Notes: generated by a model not told the origin, from the sequence alone. A DNA stretch of 64,000 bases from Cyclospora cayetanensis (GCF_002999335.1 NW_020312749.1:1-64000), one strand, 5' to 3'; positions 22,901-37,500 are shown, numbered from the stretch's first letter. A program made the numbers and translations.

Positions 22901-25900
22901 TATATATACATATATATATATATACATGAATAGACACACACTCGAACCGAATCGCTTGAACATATTGTTTTGAGACAGCAATCCAAGTCGTGTGGCTGGC
23001 CTACAGTCGATGCGACTCACCTGAGCTGAATATCCATAACATAGCCTGTAACCGCGGCAGCGAGATGCAGCTGCAGAGTGGACCAGTCTACTGGATTCTT
23101 GTCTAGGATTCCAGTGTCGCAGGCATTGCTGGTGCTGCTCGCATCAGCAGCAGCAAATGATTCTTGCTGCGATGCGCCTGCGGGTGATGCATGTGGCAGC
23201 CCTACTGGTTGTTGTTGCTGCTGTTGCTGCTGTTGTTGTTGCTGTTGTTGCTGCTGCTGCTGTTGGTGCATCTTCTGCTGCTGCTGCTGCAGCAACAGCA
23301 GTTGCTGCTGCTGGTGGCGTTGCTTAAGAGCCGATAGGAAGAGGGTGTCGTGAAGTTTTGCCCAGCACAGCCACGCTGGTGCGTAGAGGGGCTGCAGCAG
23401 CAGCACAGTCTTTAGTACAGACTCGGCTTCTGAAACAAGTTCTGCGTCAGCATCACAAGCGCAGCAATTGGAGCACCCTTCTCGACGAACGCTGCCTGCC
23501 TTTATTGCATGCAGCAGCAGCGGGCATACGCTCTGCTGCCTCGTGTCTGGTTCTAGCAGTGCCTGTTTGTCGGCAACCTTTTGAATACCTTCTCTGGACA
23601 GTCCTGGGTGCTGCTGCGGCTCGTTCGATGCATGCAGACGGTGCAGGAGTTTGGCTTTGAGCAGCAGCAGCTGCAGACTCTGCTGCTGCAGCTGTGGCTG
23701 CTGCCAGGAGGGGCCGTCACACAAGGCGTCCATATTTAGCGAATTTAGCAGCTGGACCCCTGAAGCGCCAGCAGAAGGATCGGCAGACAGCAACAGTGGC
23801 TAAACCACACAAACAAGGCTACAGAATACACACAAACTACTGCTGCTAACGCTAATGCTAGTGCTAATGCTAGTGCTGATGCTAGTGCTAATGCTAGTGC
23901 TGATGCTAGTGCTGATGCTAGTGCTAATGCTAGTGCTAATGCTCGAACTGCGACAGCCTGAACAAGACTCGAGTGAGTGAGGCTGCAGCAGCAGTGTGGG
24001 AGAAGCATGCGCAGCACGTGAAGCACAGCAATTGCAGGAGGTTCTAGACTAACGCGCGTAAATCTGTGCCACAAACGAACCTGCAACCCAGTGAGAGGGC
24101 TCGTCTAGACACAGTTTTGCCTTCTCCACCTGAACATGCCGCATCGCGCAGGACGCATGGGATCGCTCGACATCACAAACAAGCGAACAGACAGCAGCGC
24201 GCTCTCCAAATATATGCAAAGTCTGTCAGATACTTCCCGTCGCGTGTGTGGGTGTCTGGACCAAGTGACACGAGAGTAGAAACCGCCTATAGAATGCAAA
24301 CAGACGCTGCTATCTATCTACCAGCGGCTGCCAGGATGGGCTTAGGGAATGCAGCCTGAGCGCTCTCTCTGTCCAAGTTGCCAAGTATTTATCGCTCTTA
24401 GAGAGGGATACGCTGCAACTCCCTCCCCTGCTGCATGATGCTAGTAAGCAGATCTGCTAGAAGCTAGTCCTTCTAGGGGCGGGGGGAAGAAGGAAGCCGT
24501 GCGGATGCGTTTCAAGGTGCACCAGGCAGAGACAGCACATGCACAGGGAAGGCTAACGCGTCGCAACTGCATGGAAGCTCTTTGTCTACAAGTCTGTGTG
24601 TTTATATACACATGTACGTGGATGCATGCATGTGTGCACATGCCAACATGTGTAGGTGCACTGTCGATGTCTCTACATGGAGTATGTATGTGCATGCATG
24701 CATATACATATATGGATGTACAAGCCTATCTATACGTGCGAGCACATGTCTATGTGTTTGTGTGAGAGTTGGCGGACAAGTGCGGCGAGGTGCTCCTGGG
24801 CATAGGCAGGTTGATTGAAGGCTGGCAGATGCTGAAGTTTTATGAGGAGCGCCAAGGAGATGTCTCGCAATTGATGAGCGCTTCGTGTAACGGAGGCAAA
24901 CCGCAGCATGGTCCATGGCAGATCCTGCAGGAAGGGGGGTAGCGTCCTTTTGGCTTCGGGAGACAAGTGGGGGGATGCTGACACGGCTGACTGCACGATG
25001 CTAAAGACAAAGTTTCGCCTGAGAGGGGTACAGACAGCAGCGGCACACCCGTTTTGAAAACAACGCCTTGAGGGGGGGGGGATGCGGCTCTATCTGTCAT
25101 TACATCACAGGGCAAGAGGAAGCAGCAAAAAGCGTCAACGGCAGCGTTGCGTGTGCCGCCTGCATACATAGCAGACTGAGCCACCTGCTCCAGCAAATCT
25201 GAAGCTTCCCCCCTCTTTCTTTGCCTCCCCCTTGCGCGATCATTTCACGCTCTGCACCTTTCGAGACTCACCAAACAAACAAATCGTTCCAGCAGCTGAT
25301 AGCATCGCAGTCATTCGGAAGACGATCTCTCCACGCATTGAGAGTCGTGCGCACCAACGGAACCTCGCCTGACACCACACACAGCCAACCGCACAGACAT
25401 CACCCCAGGAGACGCTTGAAACGCTTGACCTTCTCTCTTTCTCTCTCTCTCTCCCGCATGCGCGCGGTAAAAGGCGAAAAAAGGAAGAAGAAGGCACCCC
25501 GGGGAAACAAAAAAACGGGGGGACCTTTTTTGTGTAAGCCAGCAACCCGAGGCACTCCGCGCACCTCGCGCTTGCACATGGAGAGAAACACCCACCTGGA
25601 CTGCTTATCTTCTTGGCAAGATGAAGAATCAGTTTATAGCCTTCCAGCAGCTCCACGTACAGCTGGAACTGCAGAAGCAGAGGGACGTGAGCGTCCGTCG
25701 GCTGCGGAAAAAAACACCACCAGAACCAGAGTTCAAGCTTACGATGTTTCATCAAAACAGACATTGAGCTACACGGACAGACACGGCGTGTGTGTGGAGA
25801 CGGCGGGCAAGGCAACGAAAGTGCCCTTCTTCGTCCACGGGCAGACAGTGCAGCGGCGCAGAGTGCGTGCAGCTACAAGAATTTCCCGCGTTGGAAGGCG

Positions 25901-26215
25901 AACTTTTTTCCACGAGCTTTCGAAAAGACAGCAAACCCGCAAGGTCCGCCGAGAAAAGATATTTCATTCGGTATACTCACAATCGATGGCAGACTTCGCC
26001 ACGATTGCAGCAGCAGCCGTTGCACTTCTGCACAGTGCATGTCGATTTCCTGCAGCGCAACAACGGCAAGGCAACCACGCGCCACACGTTCCGCAAGAAA
26101 TGGCAGTTTCAGCTATACGCAGGTTCGAGGGTTACCCTGCAAGCAGACAGGTGTGCGACAGCTACTCTGTACGCCTGCTCTCCTACTCTGACGCCGCTGT
26201 CTCTGTCTCTCTATG

Positions 26216-26274
<59 letters not shown>

Positions 26275-26695
26275 CCCTCCAAGTGGCCTCTAATGCCCTA
26301 AAACAACCACTCAACGCGACGCCTCTCCCGGTGCTAAATACCTGCAGCTTCTCTGTGCGCACCCATGGCCGTGCATCTGCTTCCAGCTGCCCCTTTGGAT
26401 AGAGAACTTCGTGCAGCGACTGGTATGTCTGAAACACGAATTCGCGCAAACACAGTCACACAAAAGACCACAGACACCTGCCCGCAGCCGAAGAGCGTCC
26501 TCGGCTTCCTGCCTGTATCCTCACCCCTTCCCCCCGCGAAGCGCGCATACACCCACACCCCCAAAATTGCCACACACATCTACAAAACATGCACAGACAG
26601 ACACATATGCGCATATATATATGTACATACACATACACACATATATACACACATGTAAAACAAAAACATATACACACACCACATGTAAAACACAA

Positions 26696-26742
<47 letters not shown>

Positions 26743-29700
26743 AAACACCAATATCTATACACACATGTAAAACACAAATATCTATATACACACATGTAAA
26801 ACACAAACATCTGTACACACATTTAAAACACAAACATCTGTACACACATGTAAAACACACACATATACACACACACATACACACACCACCTGTATACACA
26901 CACCACATGTAAAACACAAATATATATATTAACACATGTAAAACACAAATATGTATATTAACACATGTGAAACACAACTATCTATACTCATATAAAACAC
27001 AAATATCTATACACACATAAAAAACACACATGTACATACACACATTTAAAACACACGCATGCGCTTATTACCCCCATACGCCCGTACATACATAGAAAAG
27101 CAACAGGGGGGTTTTAGGAAGGGGGGATTGTACCTGACAAAGCTTCGTCGCCGGTTCACTAACGTGATGCGTCTGCATAAGCCTATCGATCTCTCCCCAG
27201 TGCTGCAGTTTGGCCGCGCACTGTAGCGACAGGCGGGAACGACGTGCTGCCGCTTGCGCCACTTCGTGCAGTGAATTCCAGCGATTCAACTCGCGACAAC
27301 AGTCGATCCACAAGCGTTCCCTGAGCATTTTCGCAATTCGACACCGAAGTGTGGCCTCTACAAAATACGTTGCCTCTTGGCTTGCCCTGAGACAAACCTT
27401 TCTATTCGTCCTGCTGCTGAGTCTGCGAAAGTTGAGGGACCTTCGCGGCAGCCGAAGAGCGAGAGTCATGATGCCTGCCCTCTGCAAAAAAAGAAAAGCC
27501 TCCCTAACTTCCCCTCCCCCCTCTCTCTGATTTCTCTAGGAAACACACCACCACGTCACCTCCTCGCGCCGCTCTTCCGTATCCAGCCGCATGCCCTGAA
27601 AATATGTATACAATAAATATACGCACATATATATAATAAATATACGCACATGTATATAATAAATATACGCACATGTATATAATAAATATACGCACATAGG
27701 TACACCGCGATCAGAGTGAGGCGGAGCGAGCAGGAAAACGCGCAAGCCAGGGGATACCCAACAAAAAACACACGCAGTGCCCCCTCGTGCAAGAGCTGCC
27801 ATCCACACACAGGAAGGCATTTTACACTTCTAGGCCGTAGCCTTCGTAAGCGCGTGCATTAAATATATGCATGCATATATACATATATATAGATATAGAT
27901 ATAGATATATATATATATATTCATCTATTTATGTACAAGTAGACAGGTGGGCTAGCTATTTATGGGGGTAGAGTAGGCAAGCAATTTCGACGATAGCTGT
28001 AGACGAACCTGCGCTTGGAGGGCTTTGAGGTTCGACACGACAACGTTCTTGGCAGAGCCAAAGTGACTGTGCTGCATCAGCGATAAGGCGGTGGCTGTTG
28101 GGCAGCACTGGGTGCGGGTTAGAATAACGCCGACGCGATAGTCGCTCTCTTCAAGGTGTCCATACACCTCAGCAAGGTACTGCAATAAGACCCGCACATA
28201 CACATACATGTGCATGAATACAAACACCCACACACACATGAGAATACACATATACATGCACAGCCACACTTTCGCATGATGTCTCGTAGAAAGAAAGGCA
28301 AAAAACACGAAGTGCAGATCAGGAAACATACACACACACAGAGCACGCAGCTTCTCGCAGAGAAACATGCACATTCCGTCAGGTCGATGCTTACCGCTGC
28401 AGCCTTCCGCGCCAGACTCGCATACTGCTGTTGCTGTAATTTGTACGCTGCCACAGTCGTTGCATCGCCTTGCTGCTGCCCCTCAGCAGCAGTGGAGCCA
28501 GATGCCGCTAGATCATGATCGTAATCGATGCTGTCGTCAAAGAAATGCAATTTACTCAGCCCAAAGTCTAGGGAAGTGGTCTTCTTTTCTTGCTGCTGCT
28601 GCTGTTGCTGCTCTTGTTGCTGCTGCTCTTGTTGCTGCTGCTCTTGTTGCTGCTGCTCTTGCTGCTGCTGCCCTCGATCAGCACACGACTCGTCTTGCTT
28701 CACTGAATTGAGCGGTTCGGTTGTGGAAGGAGTCAGGGGGGAAGGAGCAGCAGCACTAGCACTCCCCCCAGCCGCTGCTGCAGCCGCTTCCGCAGAGACT
28801 GAGACTGCATGCAGATAGCTGTGTTGCAGCAGCTGCAGTGCCTCGTGACTGCAGTTCGAATGCAATGCCAAATGCTGCAGAACCTCCACCGGCAGCAGTG
28901 GAAGAGGGTCAAGTTGCAGCAGCGCCTGCAGGAACGGCTGCAACACGCGGCTTTTGCTGCAGCTGCTGGTGCTACTGCTGCGCTGCAGCATTTGCTGCTG
29001 CTGCTGCTTCTGGTGTGGCTCGCCATCAGGAGTGCCTTCATCTCCGCTGTACATAGAAGCACCCGCAAGCACAAACTCCTCACACGTACAAACAAGTTAT
29101 ACTTAAGCCCGCACTGATAGATATACACACATATATATACATATATGTACATACATGTATATATGTACATATATATGTATATACATATAGCACCCATTTG
29201 CCTCCAAAAGTATCTGGGGACGGCCATGGGGGAATATTACGCGTGAGGCTTGCGTGCTGCCAGCCCTTCCGTCACATTGCCTCTTTGTGGGGTGGTGTGA
29301 GTGCAAAAGAGTTCTTTCTGAGGCTGCGGTTTGAGGCTCTACATATTTATATGTATGTGGGGAATTTGTACCTGTCAGCGTCCATGTGCCTTGAAAGGAA
29401 GAGAGCACACGCCTCTGCGAGGCTGGCGCGCTGGTCGTCTGTAGCAACACTCCAGCATGCCTTAAAGACTGCCGAGAGAAGCAGCTCTGTCAGCGGGATA
29501 GAGAAAAAGGCGGTTACTTCCAAACCTGCGAAGAAGCTCTCGCCGTCTTGCAGACGGCAGAGCTGCTGGTGCTGTTCTAGGGGCAGCACCTGTTGCTTGC
29601 AAAACTCCGCATGCTGCTGCAGCACAGACTCGAGAGATTTGCGCCACGCTGCGAATCCAGGAGCATGTTGCAACAACCCTAGTCTCAGATGCACTTCAAG

Positions 29701-31780
29701 ATATTCGCGGTGAGACTCCTGGAGCTGTTGTTGTTGCTGTTGTTGCTGGTGTAGATATTCCTCGTCCTCCTCCATGGGAGTTGCAGCGAGCTGCTGCTGC
29801 TGCTGCTGTTTCGTTGGCGGAGGGGTTGTTGTCAGCGCAGAGTAGGCAGAAATTCCATGCGCCACCAGTGGCGTTACGCCAGCAGCGGCTGCTGCCTCGG
29901 GAGCAGCTGTTGAGGCTGAATTGCTCTGCTGTTGTAGAATGTGTTGGAGGACGCTGATTTCGCAGACGGTGTTGAGGCTAAGGCTGTTCGTGTGCTGCTG
30001 CTGCGGAACCAGCGGTGGTAGCAGTGCAGCAGCTGCATCACGGAGAAGCTGACGCGGGGGGGGAGGGGGCTTTTGAACCAGCTGTTCAACGCTGCCGCTG
30101 CTGCCGTTCATGAGCATCAGAGCGACGATTGTGTGCAGCACGTTGCGGGAAGAAATGACAGTCCAATGCGGCATGAGCAGGAGAAGCTGCAGCCTCTTGA
30201 GACAGCCCATGGGCCGAGCAGGCAGCCGCTGCTGCTGTAGATACACACGATGCTGCAGCTCGAGCTGCACATCTAGCAACGCCAGAGCAGCGCGTCGGAT
30301 GCTGACTACCGAGGACTGTGTCGCCTGCAGGAGTGAATGCAGCAGCGAGACGGGCAGCAGCTGAGCCTCGTCGGGTAGCTGGGGGAGAGGAGCAGCGCTG
30401 GAAGCTGCGCCGCGAGAAACGCTGCCACCACTGCCACCACCAGAAACACCACTACTACCAGCAGAAACACTGGGAACGACGACGGCGTCTGGAGGCTGCC
30501 GCTCGCTCTTGATTTGGTGCGGCTGCTTAGTGGCAGCGGCGTCTGCTTGCAGGGAGGAAACAGCTGCAACATGAGTGCGCTCAATGAGATCTGCAGCCAT
30601 CGGAGGCGGAGCAGCAGCAAATACCACCGCTAGCCACTGCAGCAACACCCCCACTTCAGCGCTGCGATGGCTTGCCAGCGGAGTCAGCAAGCCCAGCAGC
30701 ACTTGCAACTCTTCGACTGTGAATAATCCCCCTTTGCTGCCATCGACACGCCGCTGCCGCTGCCGCATGCAGCAGCAACAAGCGCCAGCCCCAGCACCGC
30801 CGTCCGCCTCCACACAGCTGCTGCTGTCACTGCTGCTGCTCCCCACACCATCCCCGTTGCGCAGCACGCACGCGCTGCATGCCGCGTCTTCCTCTTCGTA
30901 GACTCCCATGAGCCGCAGACTTCTGTACAGCGTAGGGAGCCGCCGCAAGTCTTGCCGCTTGCGCCGCTGCTGCTCCGGAAGCGCAGCAGCAGCCACCGTT
31001 CTCCACAAGTAGTCCTCCCACAAATGAATCTGCTGCAGCTGCTCAGACTGCTCCTCCATCGTAGGAAGATCCGGCGAAGCAACAAATGTCGCACCGTACA
31101 GCTCCTGCTCCGCTGCAGCTCTAGCCTCCTCGCAGTCCAACTCAGCTCCTGCTGCTGCGACTGCTGCGCCTGAAGAGCTCCCGCTTCCATCTCCCTTGTT
31201 GCCACAGGCGCTCTCGAGGCGCCGCTTCGTCCGCATCTCATCGTCACTCGCACGAAAAGCTGCGTCGGCAACCCCTGCAGCAGCAGCTGCTTCCCTTTCA
31301 AGTGTCTCGACGCCTTTGGTGCTGCTGCTGCAGTTCTTGTTGCTGTCGCTTGCACTGGCAGCGCTGCGGTGTATCTCCAGCCGCAGGAGCTGCACTTCCT
31401 CCAGCTGCAAGACGTCTCGCTGATGTTGCTGCTGGTGCGTGGCGTAGCTGCTTCCCCTGCACGCGCTCCAGGAAGCTCCGGGAACGGCTGCGAGGCTTGC
31501 GACGGTTGCTGCTGCAGCGGATCGCTGCCTGCAGCAAGCACAGTCCTCCCCCTCCCGAGTCTGCACTTCACGTTTTTGCGGCAGCGCAAAAAAGGGGCCT
31601 AATGCAAGACGACCGATGGTATTCAAACATCCCAGCGCGAGAGGATGCAGCGGCGAGGAACACGCGGCAAAGGCGTGCTGCAGCGACTGCAGCAATGCCG
31701 CCTTCTCGGCAGCCACGTCCAGAGGGAAGGCAGCAGCTGCTGCACAGCCCGCTGCAGCTAATGGACAGTCCGTCTTTGCA

Positions 31781-31823
<43 letters not shown>

Positions 31824-34502
31824 GGGGACCAAGCAGCAGGTGTGACGATGTCGAGAGAAGCGTTGAAAGCAACAGAAAGCACCGTACTAGGGCCGTCTCG
31901 TCTGATCGCACATACATAATGTGCACACATACACATATATACACATCTATATATATACACATGCATATATACACACATACACATATATACACATCTATAT
32001 ATATACACATCTACATATATACACATCTATATATATACACATCTATATATATACACATCTACATATATACACATCTATATATATATATACATCTATATAT
32101 ATACACATCTATATATATATACACTATATATATATACATACGCAAATTTACACACATATATATACAACCAATATGCCCTCAAAGGTGGTTCATTCCCTTC
32201 CCCCCAAAGCCGTGGATTCGGAGGGAGAAAGTGGTAGTCGCAGCAGCAGCAGTACGCCTCAAAGAGACGTCTTTATTAGAAATTCAGAAATCGCTTACGC
32301 AGCTGCGTATCCGAAACAGGAGGCCTTCTGTACGAAATGGTGGCAGCAAGTGCTCTGGCGAGATCTGCCAGTGCCTCGTGCATTAGCGGCAGCAGCAGCC
32401 GCAAGTAGATATACACCTCGTCTTGCTGCAGTCTCTGCGCATTGTTGGGAGAACCTCTAAGACTTCCTGCTCCTGCTGCAGTCGAGCCGCTTATCAGTCC
32501 CCGCAGCAAAGCCACCGCTGCTGCCATGCGAACCTGCACACACATACACACACACAAACGACGAAAAGCACGCCAAAAGCCTCACAAAAATCCCTATTTT
32601 AAGCATGCACTACACATTTCACAGTGCGCACACAAAAGCTACACACTAATTACACCTCACCCATTATACGCACACTACAAATTTTGTACATCATACACAT
32701 TTCATATCATACGCCTTACACGCACTGCATACACTGTACTGTCCATACATTATACACACAATAGACGTTTCACACATTAAACGCACTCCACACACACACC
32801 ACACCTTACTACATACACTGTTGACACCCTATACACACATTATACGCACACCACACCTTACTACATACACTGTTGACACCCTATACACACATTATACGCA
32901 CACCACACCTTACTACATACACTATTGACACATCAAACACCCTACACACATTGTATTTATATATATATATATACAATATAAACACATACGTCACGGCAAG
33001 CGACCACGGAGAAGCACCAAACCTACCGAGACGCTGCTGATTTCGGAACCTTCTCCAGGGAGTAGGAGGCGTTCCTTTGGATTAGAGAGCGATCTTAAGC
33101 CTGCAGCAATGCACATCGCGATCATCAGGAGCATCCTCTTGATATCCCAAGTCGCGTAGATGAGGGGCTGTCTGTCCGTGGGGGTGTCTTCTTTTGCCAC
33201 GCAGCGCTCGTTCGTGGCAGCTTTGCACTTCCTCATACCGCCGTTGGGCATGCAGTTGAAGGCTAAGGTCCTTTACGTACCTGTGCAGATGGCTGCAAGG
33301 AGCCGTTCGAAGAGAAGATCTTCTGGGCAGAAATGCTGCGAGGGAGGCAACGTCCACCAGGCAGTGTTACTGTCGGTGGAGGCACTGCTGCAGCTGGTGC
33401 TGCTGCTGCTGGCTGAAGCGCCTGCTGCAGCAGCAGCAGCACCGACAGTGCCTGGTGATCCTGAAGGCGGCAGCAGCTGATTGTGACGCCAGGCAGCGAA
33501 CGCTTTTCGTCCTGCAGCTGCAGCGGCGAGAAATCCAGCAGAAGGGCGATGCAGCAGCACAAGCTTGGCTGTGAGGTGTTGCAATGACCAACACACTCTT
33601 GCGTTGCTGCTGCTGCTGCACGATCCTAGCAGCAACACGACATGCCGCAGACCTTCCCGCCACGTGCAAAGAGGAGCGCCTGGTGCGAGGCTAGGAGGAA
33701 GACTGCTGCTGCAGGAGGTGTTGCTGCACACGCTGCAAGTGCAGATCGCTCCTTGGTTCTCGACGGCTACGTGCGCAGCAGCGAGCGCCACCAGAAGCTG
33801 CTGCTGCTGCTGCGGCTGCTGTTGCTGCTCCTGGGCAGCATGCAGCTCGACGAGAGGCAGCTGCTGCTGCCCTGGCGCGGCGACTGCCTCCGCAGCGGGC
33901 TCGGAGTGAAGCTGCACGGCAAGACAAACACAAATTGCATGCAGACATGCACTGACCAAGAACATAGACTCCCTCTCCTGCTCGAACGTTCAGCGACATT
34001 CTCTCTGCAGCTGCATTCCTTCCACATCCTTCGCCCCCCTGCACGCCGAAGGGAGCGCTCTGCACTGCACCTCCTTGCCCCTCCTTCCCGCCGCCTCTCC
34101 GGCTGCACTTGCCTGTTGACAGAGTCTCGAGACGAGCTGAAGCGGCAGCGGCGTAGCAGGATGCAGCTGCAGCAGCAGCGCGAGTTTGGGGAGGGCAGCA
34201 AGCGCCCCTGCAGCGGCAGCAGCTGCTGCTGCTGCGTCGCGGGGGTTTATGGCCAAACAGCGAAGTAGCAGGAGCACCAGAAGGTTGCATTCGCTGCTCG
34301 AGCACCGCCAGTCTTGCTGCTGCAAGTGCTGTCGGAAGTCTGCGTGCAGCTGCTGCGCAATGGCTGCACTCCGATCGTATACAATGTGGCTAAGGTGCTG
34401 CAGCAGCAGCAGCTCCTTACGTTCAGGCTGTTGCTGCGCTTCGTGCTGTTGCCTGCAAAGCGCCAGTGCGGCAGGAACGTCCTCCAAAAGACAGCCCTCC
34501 TC

Positions 34503-34533
<31 letters not shown>

Positions 34534-37500
34534 TGTTGCTCCCCCGAGACAAGCCTCCGCCGCTTCTCTGCAGCTTCGTTCGCGGCGGGGGTGTTTTCTC
34601 GGCTGCGCTGCAGCAGCTGCAGCAGGAAAGCGCGTCTTTCCCATATCAAAACAACATCCAGAATCTCGAGCACATGCTTCCTGCTATCGCCACCCTTTGT
34701 GTGGGTTTGCGAGCTGTTGGTGGAGCTGCTGCTGCTGCTGACATGCAGCAGCTGCTGAGCAGCGCCCAACAGCAGCTGCACGACAGCGCGACGCCAGTGA
34801 AAGAGAACTTGCTCGTGCTGTTGAGCGAGCCGCATGAATTGCAGCAGAGGGATATCTCCCGAAGCTCGCAGAAGCAGTCGCAGCCATGTGGGAGCAGTGC
34901 TTGTGTTGCAGCCACCAGCAGCAGCAGCAACAGAACCTCCGGCTGAACTCAAAGCTGCGCTGCTTCCGAGACTCTCCAGCTGCAAAGGGGCAAGAACTGG
35001 CGGCAAAGTCACCAGCTGCTGCAGCAGCAAGCCCGCAGCGCGACGCAACAGCAGCGGACGGGGAGATGCCTGCCACGACAGCACTGCATGCAACAGCTGC
35101 AGTGGTAGCCGCTGGTGCTTCAATCCCAAATGCCTCGACACCTCCGAGAGCAGCAACACAGCCATGTGCTGCACCGCAACGCTATCAGCGTTGCACTGCG
35201 CAGAACACATACATATAAATATACATATACACATATATGCATATATCAAGCGGCACAATTTCACTCATACATACACATACATACACATATATACACATGC
35301 ACATACACACAGACACATGCAAACAGCCTGGATTGAACGAAAGGCCTATAAAAGTTATGAGAGCTCCGTAGAGAGAGACAGAGAAGAAGAGAATGGGGAA
35401 GAAAGTCATCAGAAGACCAAGAAAGTGTGTTCCCTTTCCCTTCCATTTCTTTCCTTCCCCCTGCCTCTGGAGGCACACCCCAGAAACGCTGAGAGCGCGC
35501 TCACCGCTGTTCGCCATGCAAACGCAAGAAGCTGTTTCCTCGCAGCCGCATCGTAGAGAAGCAGAGGCACTGCCACTCTCACGGTATCCAAGAAGGCCAT
35601 GCTGCAGCAGCAAAAGCAGCAGCAGCAAAAGCAGCAGCAGCAAACAGCACGCGGAGAGTGAGGCGCTGCTTTCGCTGCTGCCTGGAGCTGGAGCGTAGCA
35701 AACAACACTGCTCTGGGAAAATGTGGCCATGGCGAGCCTAGCCGAATATCGTGAATGTGCAAGAGCCGTAAAACGAAGTGCTTACCAAAGAGAATCATGG
35801 GAATGCAATACCGACTCGAGCTTTACCACAGCAGCGCTCAGCAGCTGCAAAAGGAGCGTTGAATCGGCTACAGACAACACCCTCGGCGGCTGCTGCTGCT
35901 GCTCTTTGGTGCCGCTGCCAGCGGCAGGCTGAAGCAGCTCCCGCAGCATGGGTTGCACCAAAAGCTCCATCACCATTGACAGCTGTAGGGCTTTTAGAGG
36001 AGGCGAACTGCAGCTGCTGCTGTTGCTGCTGCTGCTGTTGCTGCTGCTGCTGTTGGCACAGCCAGCTGCTGCTGCTGCTGCTGCACCCGCTACCTCGAGC
36101 TCTGCGAAGCACGTCATTAGCAGACGCTGCTTCTGCCGCAGCAGCAGCTGCGGCAGAATCTGCTTGAGCAGCAGGGGGGGAACAAAGCCGAAGCGACTGA
36201 CAGTGCTTCCGATGCTGCAGCACCTCACAAGCGTTCGGATAACCAAGAGGGTCTGCTGCTGTATCAGCGGCTGCTGTTGCTGCAGCAGCGCGACATACAC
36301 AGAGGCTGCCATTGGCGTTTCTTCCTCTTTTTCTTCCCGAGTGTTATGCCTTTCCTGCTCTTGCTGCCACAACCAGCCCAACAGGTAGGCGTCCGTCTTG
36401 CCCTGAAGCTGCGGAGACACCGCAAAGTGCAGAAATGCCGTGAGCTGCTGCGCCTGCAGCAGCAACTCCTTTCTGTCTGCTTCCTTCAGCTGGTAGTCCT
36501 CTGCTGCTGTGAGAGCCGCCGCTGCGGCTGCTGCAGACTTCTCTGCGGGAGCTGCAGCAGCGGCAGCAGCAGCAGCAGCTGCTGCTGCCGCTTCTACGAC
36601 GAGCGGCGGCGACACAAACGATCCATCAGCTGCAGTGTCCATGTATGCGCAATACAGCTCGACTAAGGACTGGTGCTGCTGCTGGTGATGGAAATGGTGC
36701 TGCTGCTGCTGCTGCTGCTTTACATGCGGCGAGAGGAGGAAATCCACGAAGAGCAGATCTGGGTGCATCTGCTGCAGAGCATGACACACCCTGATCGCTG
36801 CAGCAGCAGCGAACCGTAGGCTGCGGAGCCATGAACTGCTTGCGGAGGAGGTGGTCGTCGTCGTATTGCTGGAAGCCAACTCAGCGCGCACAGCCCTCTT
36901 CATCTCTGGCAACAGCCGCAACACTGCCAACCTGAGCAGAAACAGCGCAGAGAGAGCAGGCTGCTCAAAAAATCCGCAGGTGCATGCTGCGCCGAAACGA
37001 CCCCAAAAAGAGAGCAACAGCAGCAGCAACAGCAGCAACAACAGCAACAGCAGCAACAACAGCAGCAGCACCACTACCGCGACACACCTCAGAGGACGAG
37101 CCGAAGTTATTTGGATGTGTTGCAACAACACTTCCAGCAACCCCTCCTTCACGCCGCAGTATTGGTACATTTGTTGCTGCTGTTGCTGGAGCTGCTGCTG
37201 CCCAGTCTCGGTGAGCAGAGGGAGCAGCAGCGCTGCAGCTGCCTCCGTGGGGAATCTGTTGAGCAACGAACTCAGAGATCCTGCGTAGAGTGGGCTTTGC
37301 AGCAGCAGCAGCCTCTGCAGCAACTGCTGCTGCGCAGCCGCATTGCTGCTACACCCAGACGGCAGCAGCAAAGACAGCAGCAGCTGCTGCAGAGTTTCCA
37401 GAGAAGGCACAAAGGCAAGTGCTGCTATGGAGGCTGCGGCTGCGCGCCAAACCTGCAGCAGAAGAGCGACGCATACAGACACAGACATCCAGACACCCGT

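Larger units (their letters stand above)
21692..31900 (-). other. FAT-domain exons of the TRRAP-like gene
   Basis: About 18 exons encode helical repeats that match the TRRAP FAT domain in order. From 5' to 3': HEAT-to-FAT junction in the large exon about 31900-29372, [20 protein letters not shown] (29046-28395), [14 protein letters not shown] (28179-28009), [18 protein letters not shown] (27481-27134), [16 protein letters not shown] (26428-26342), [14 protein letters not shown] (26049-25981), [20 protein letters not shown] (25701-25596), [17 protein letters not shown] (about 25000-24770), [16 protein letters not shown] (23799-23021), [10 protein letters not shown] (22729-22276) and [17 protein letters not shown] (22051-21692). 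The WxxxxxELNRWxxL signature is diagnostic of the family. Introns here are mostly 90-1000 bases and filled with TA, CA and minisatellite sequence. Confidence 0.85.

Noticed and set aside
25221..26402. 393-codon open frame on the plus strand
   Set aside because: It lies opposite several FAT exons with good splice sites and ends in a (TA)n translation; the minus strand carries the homology.
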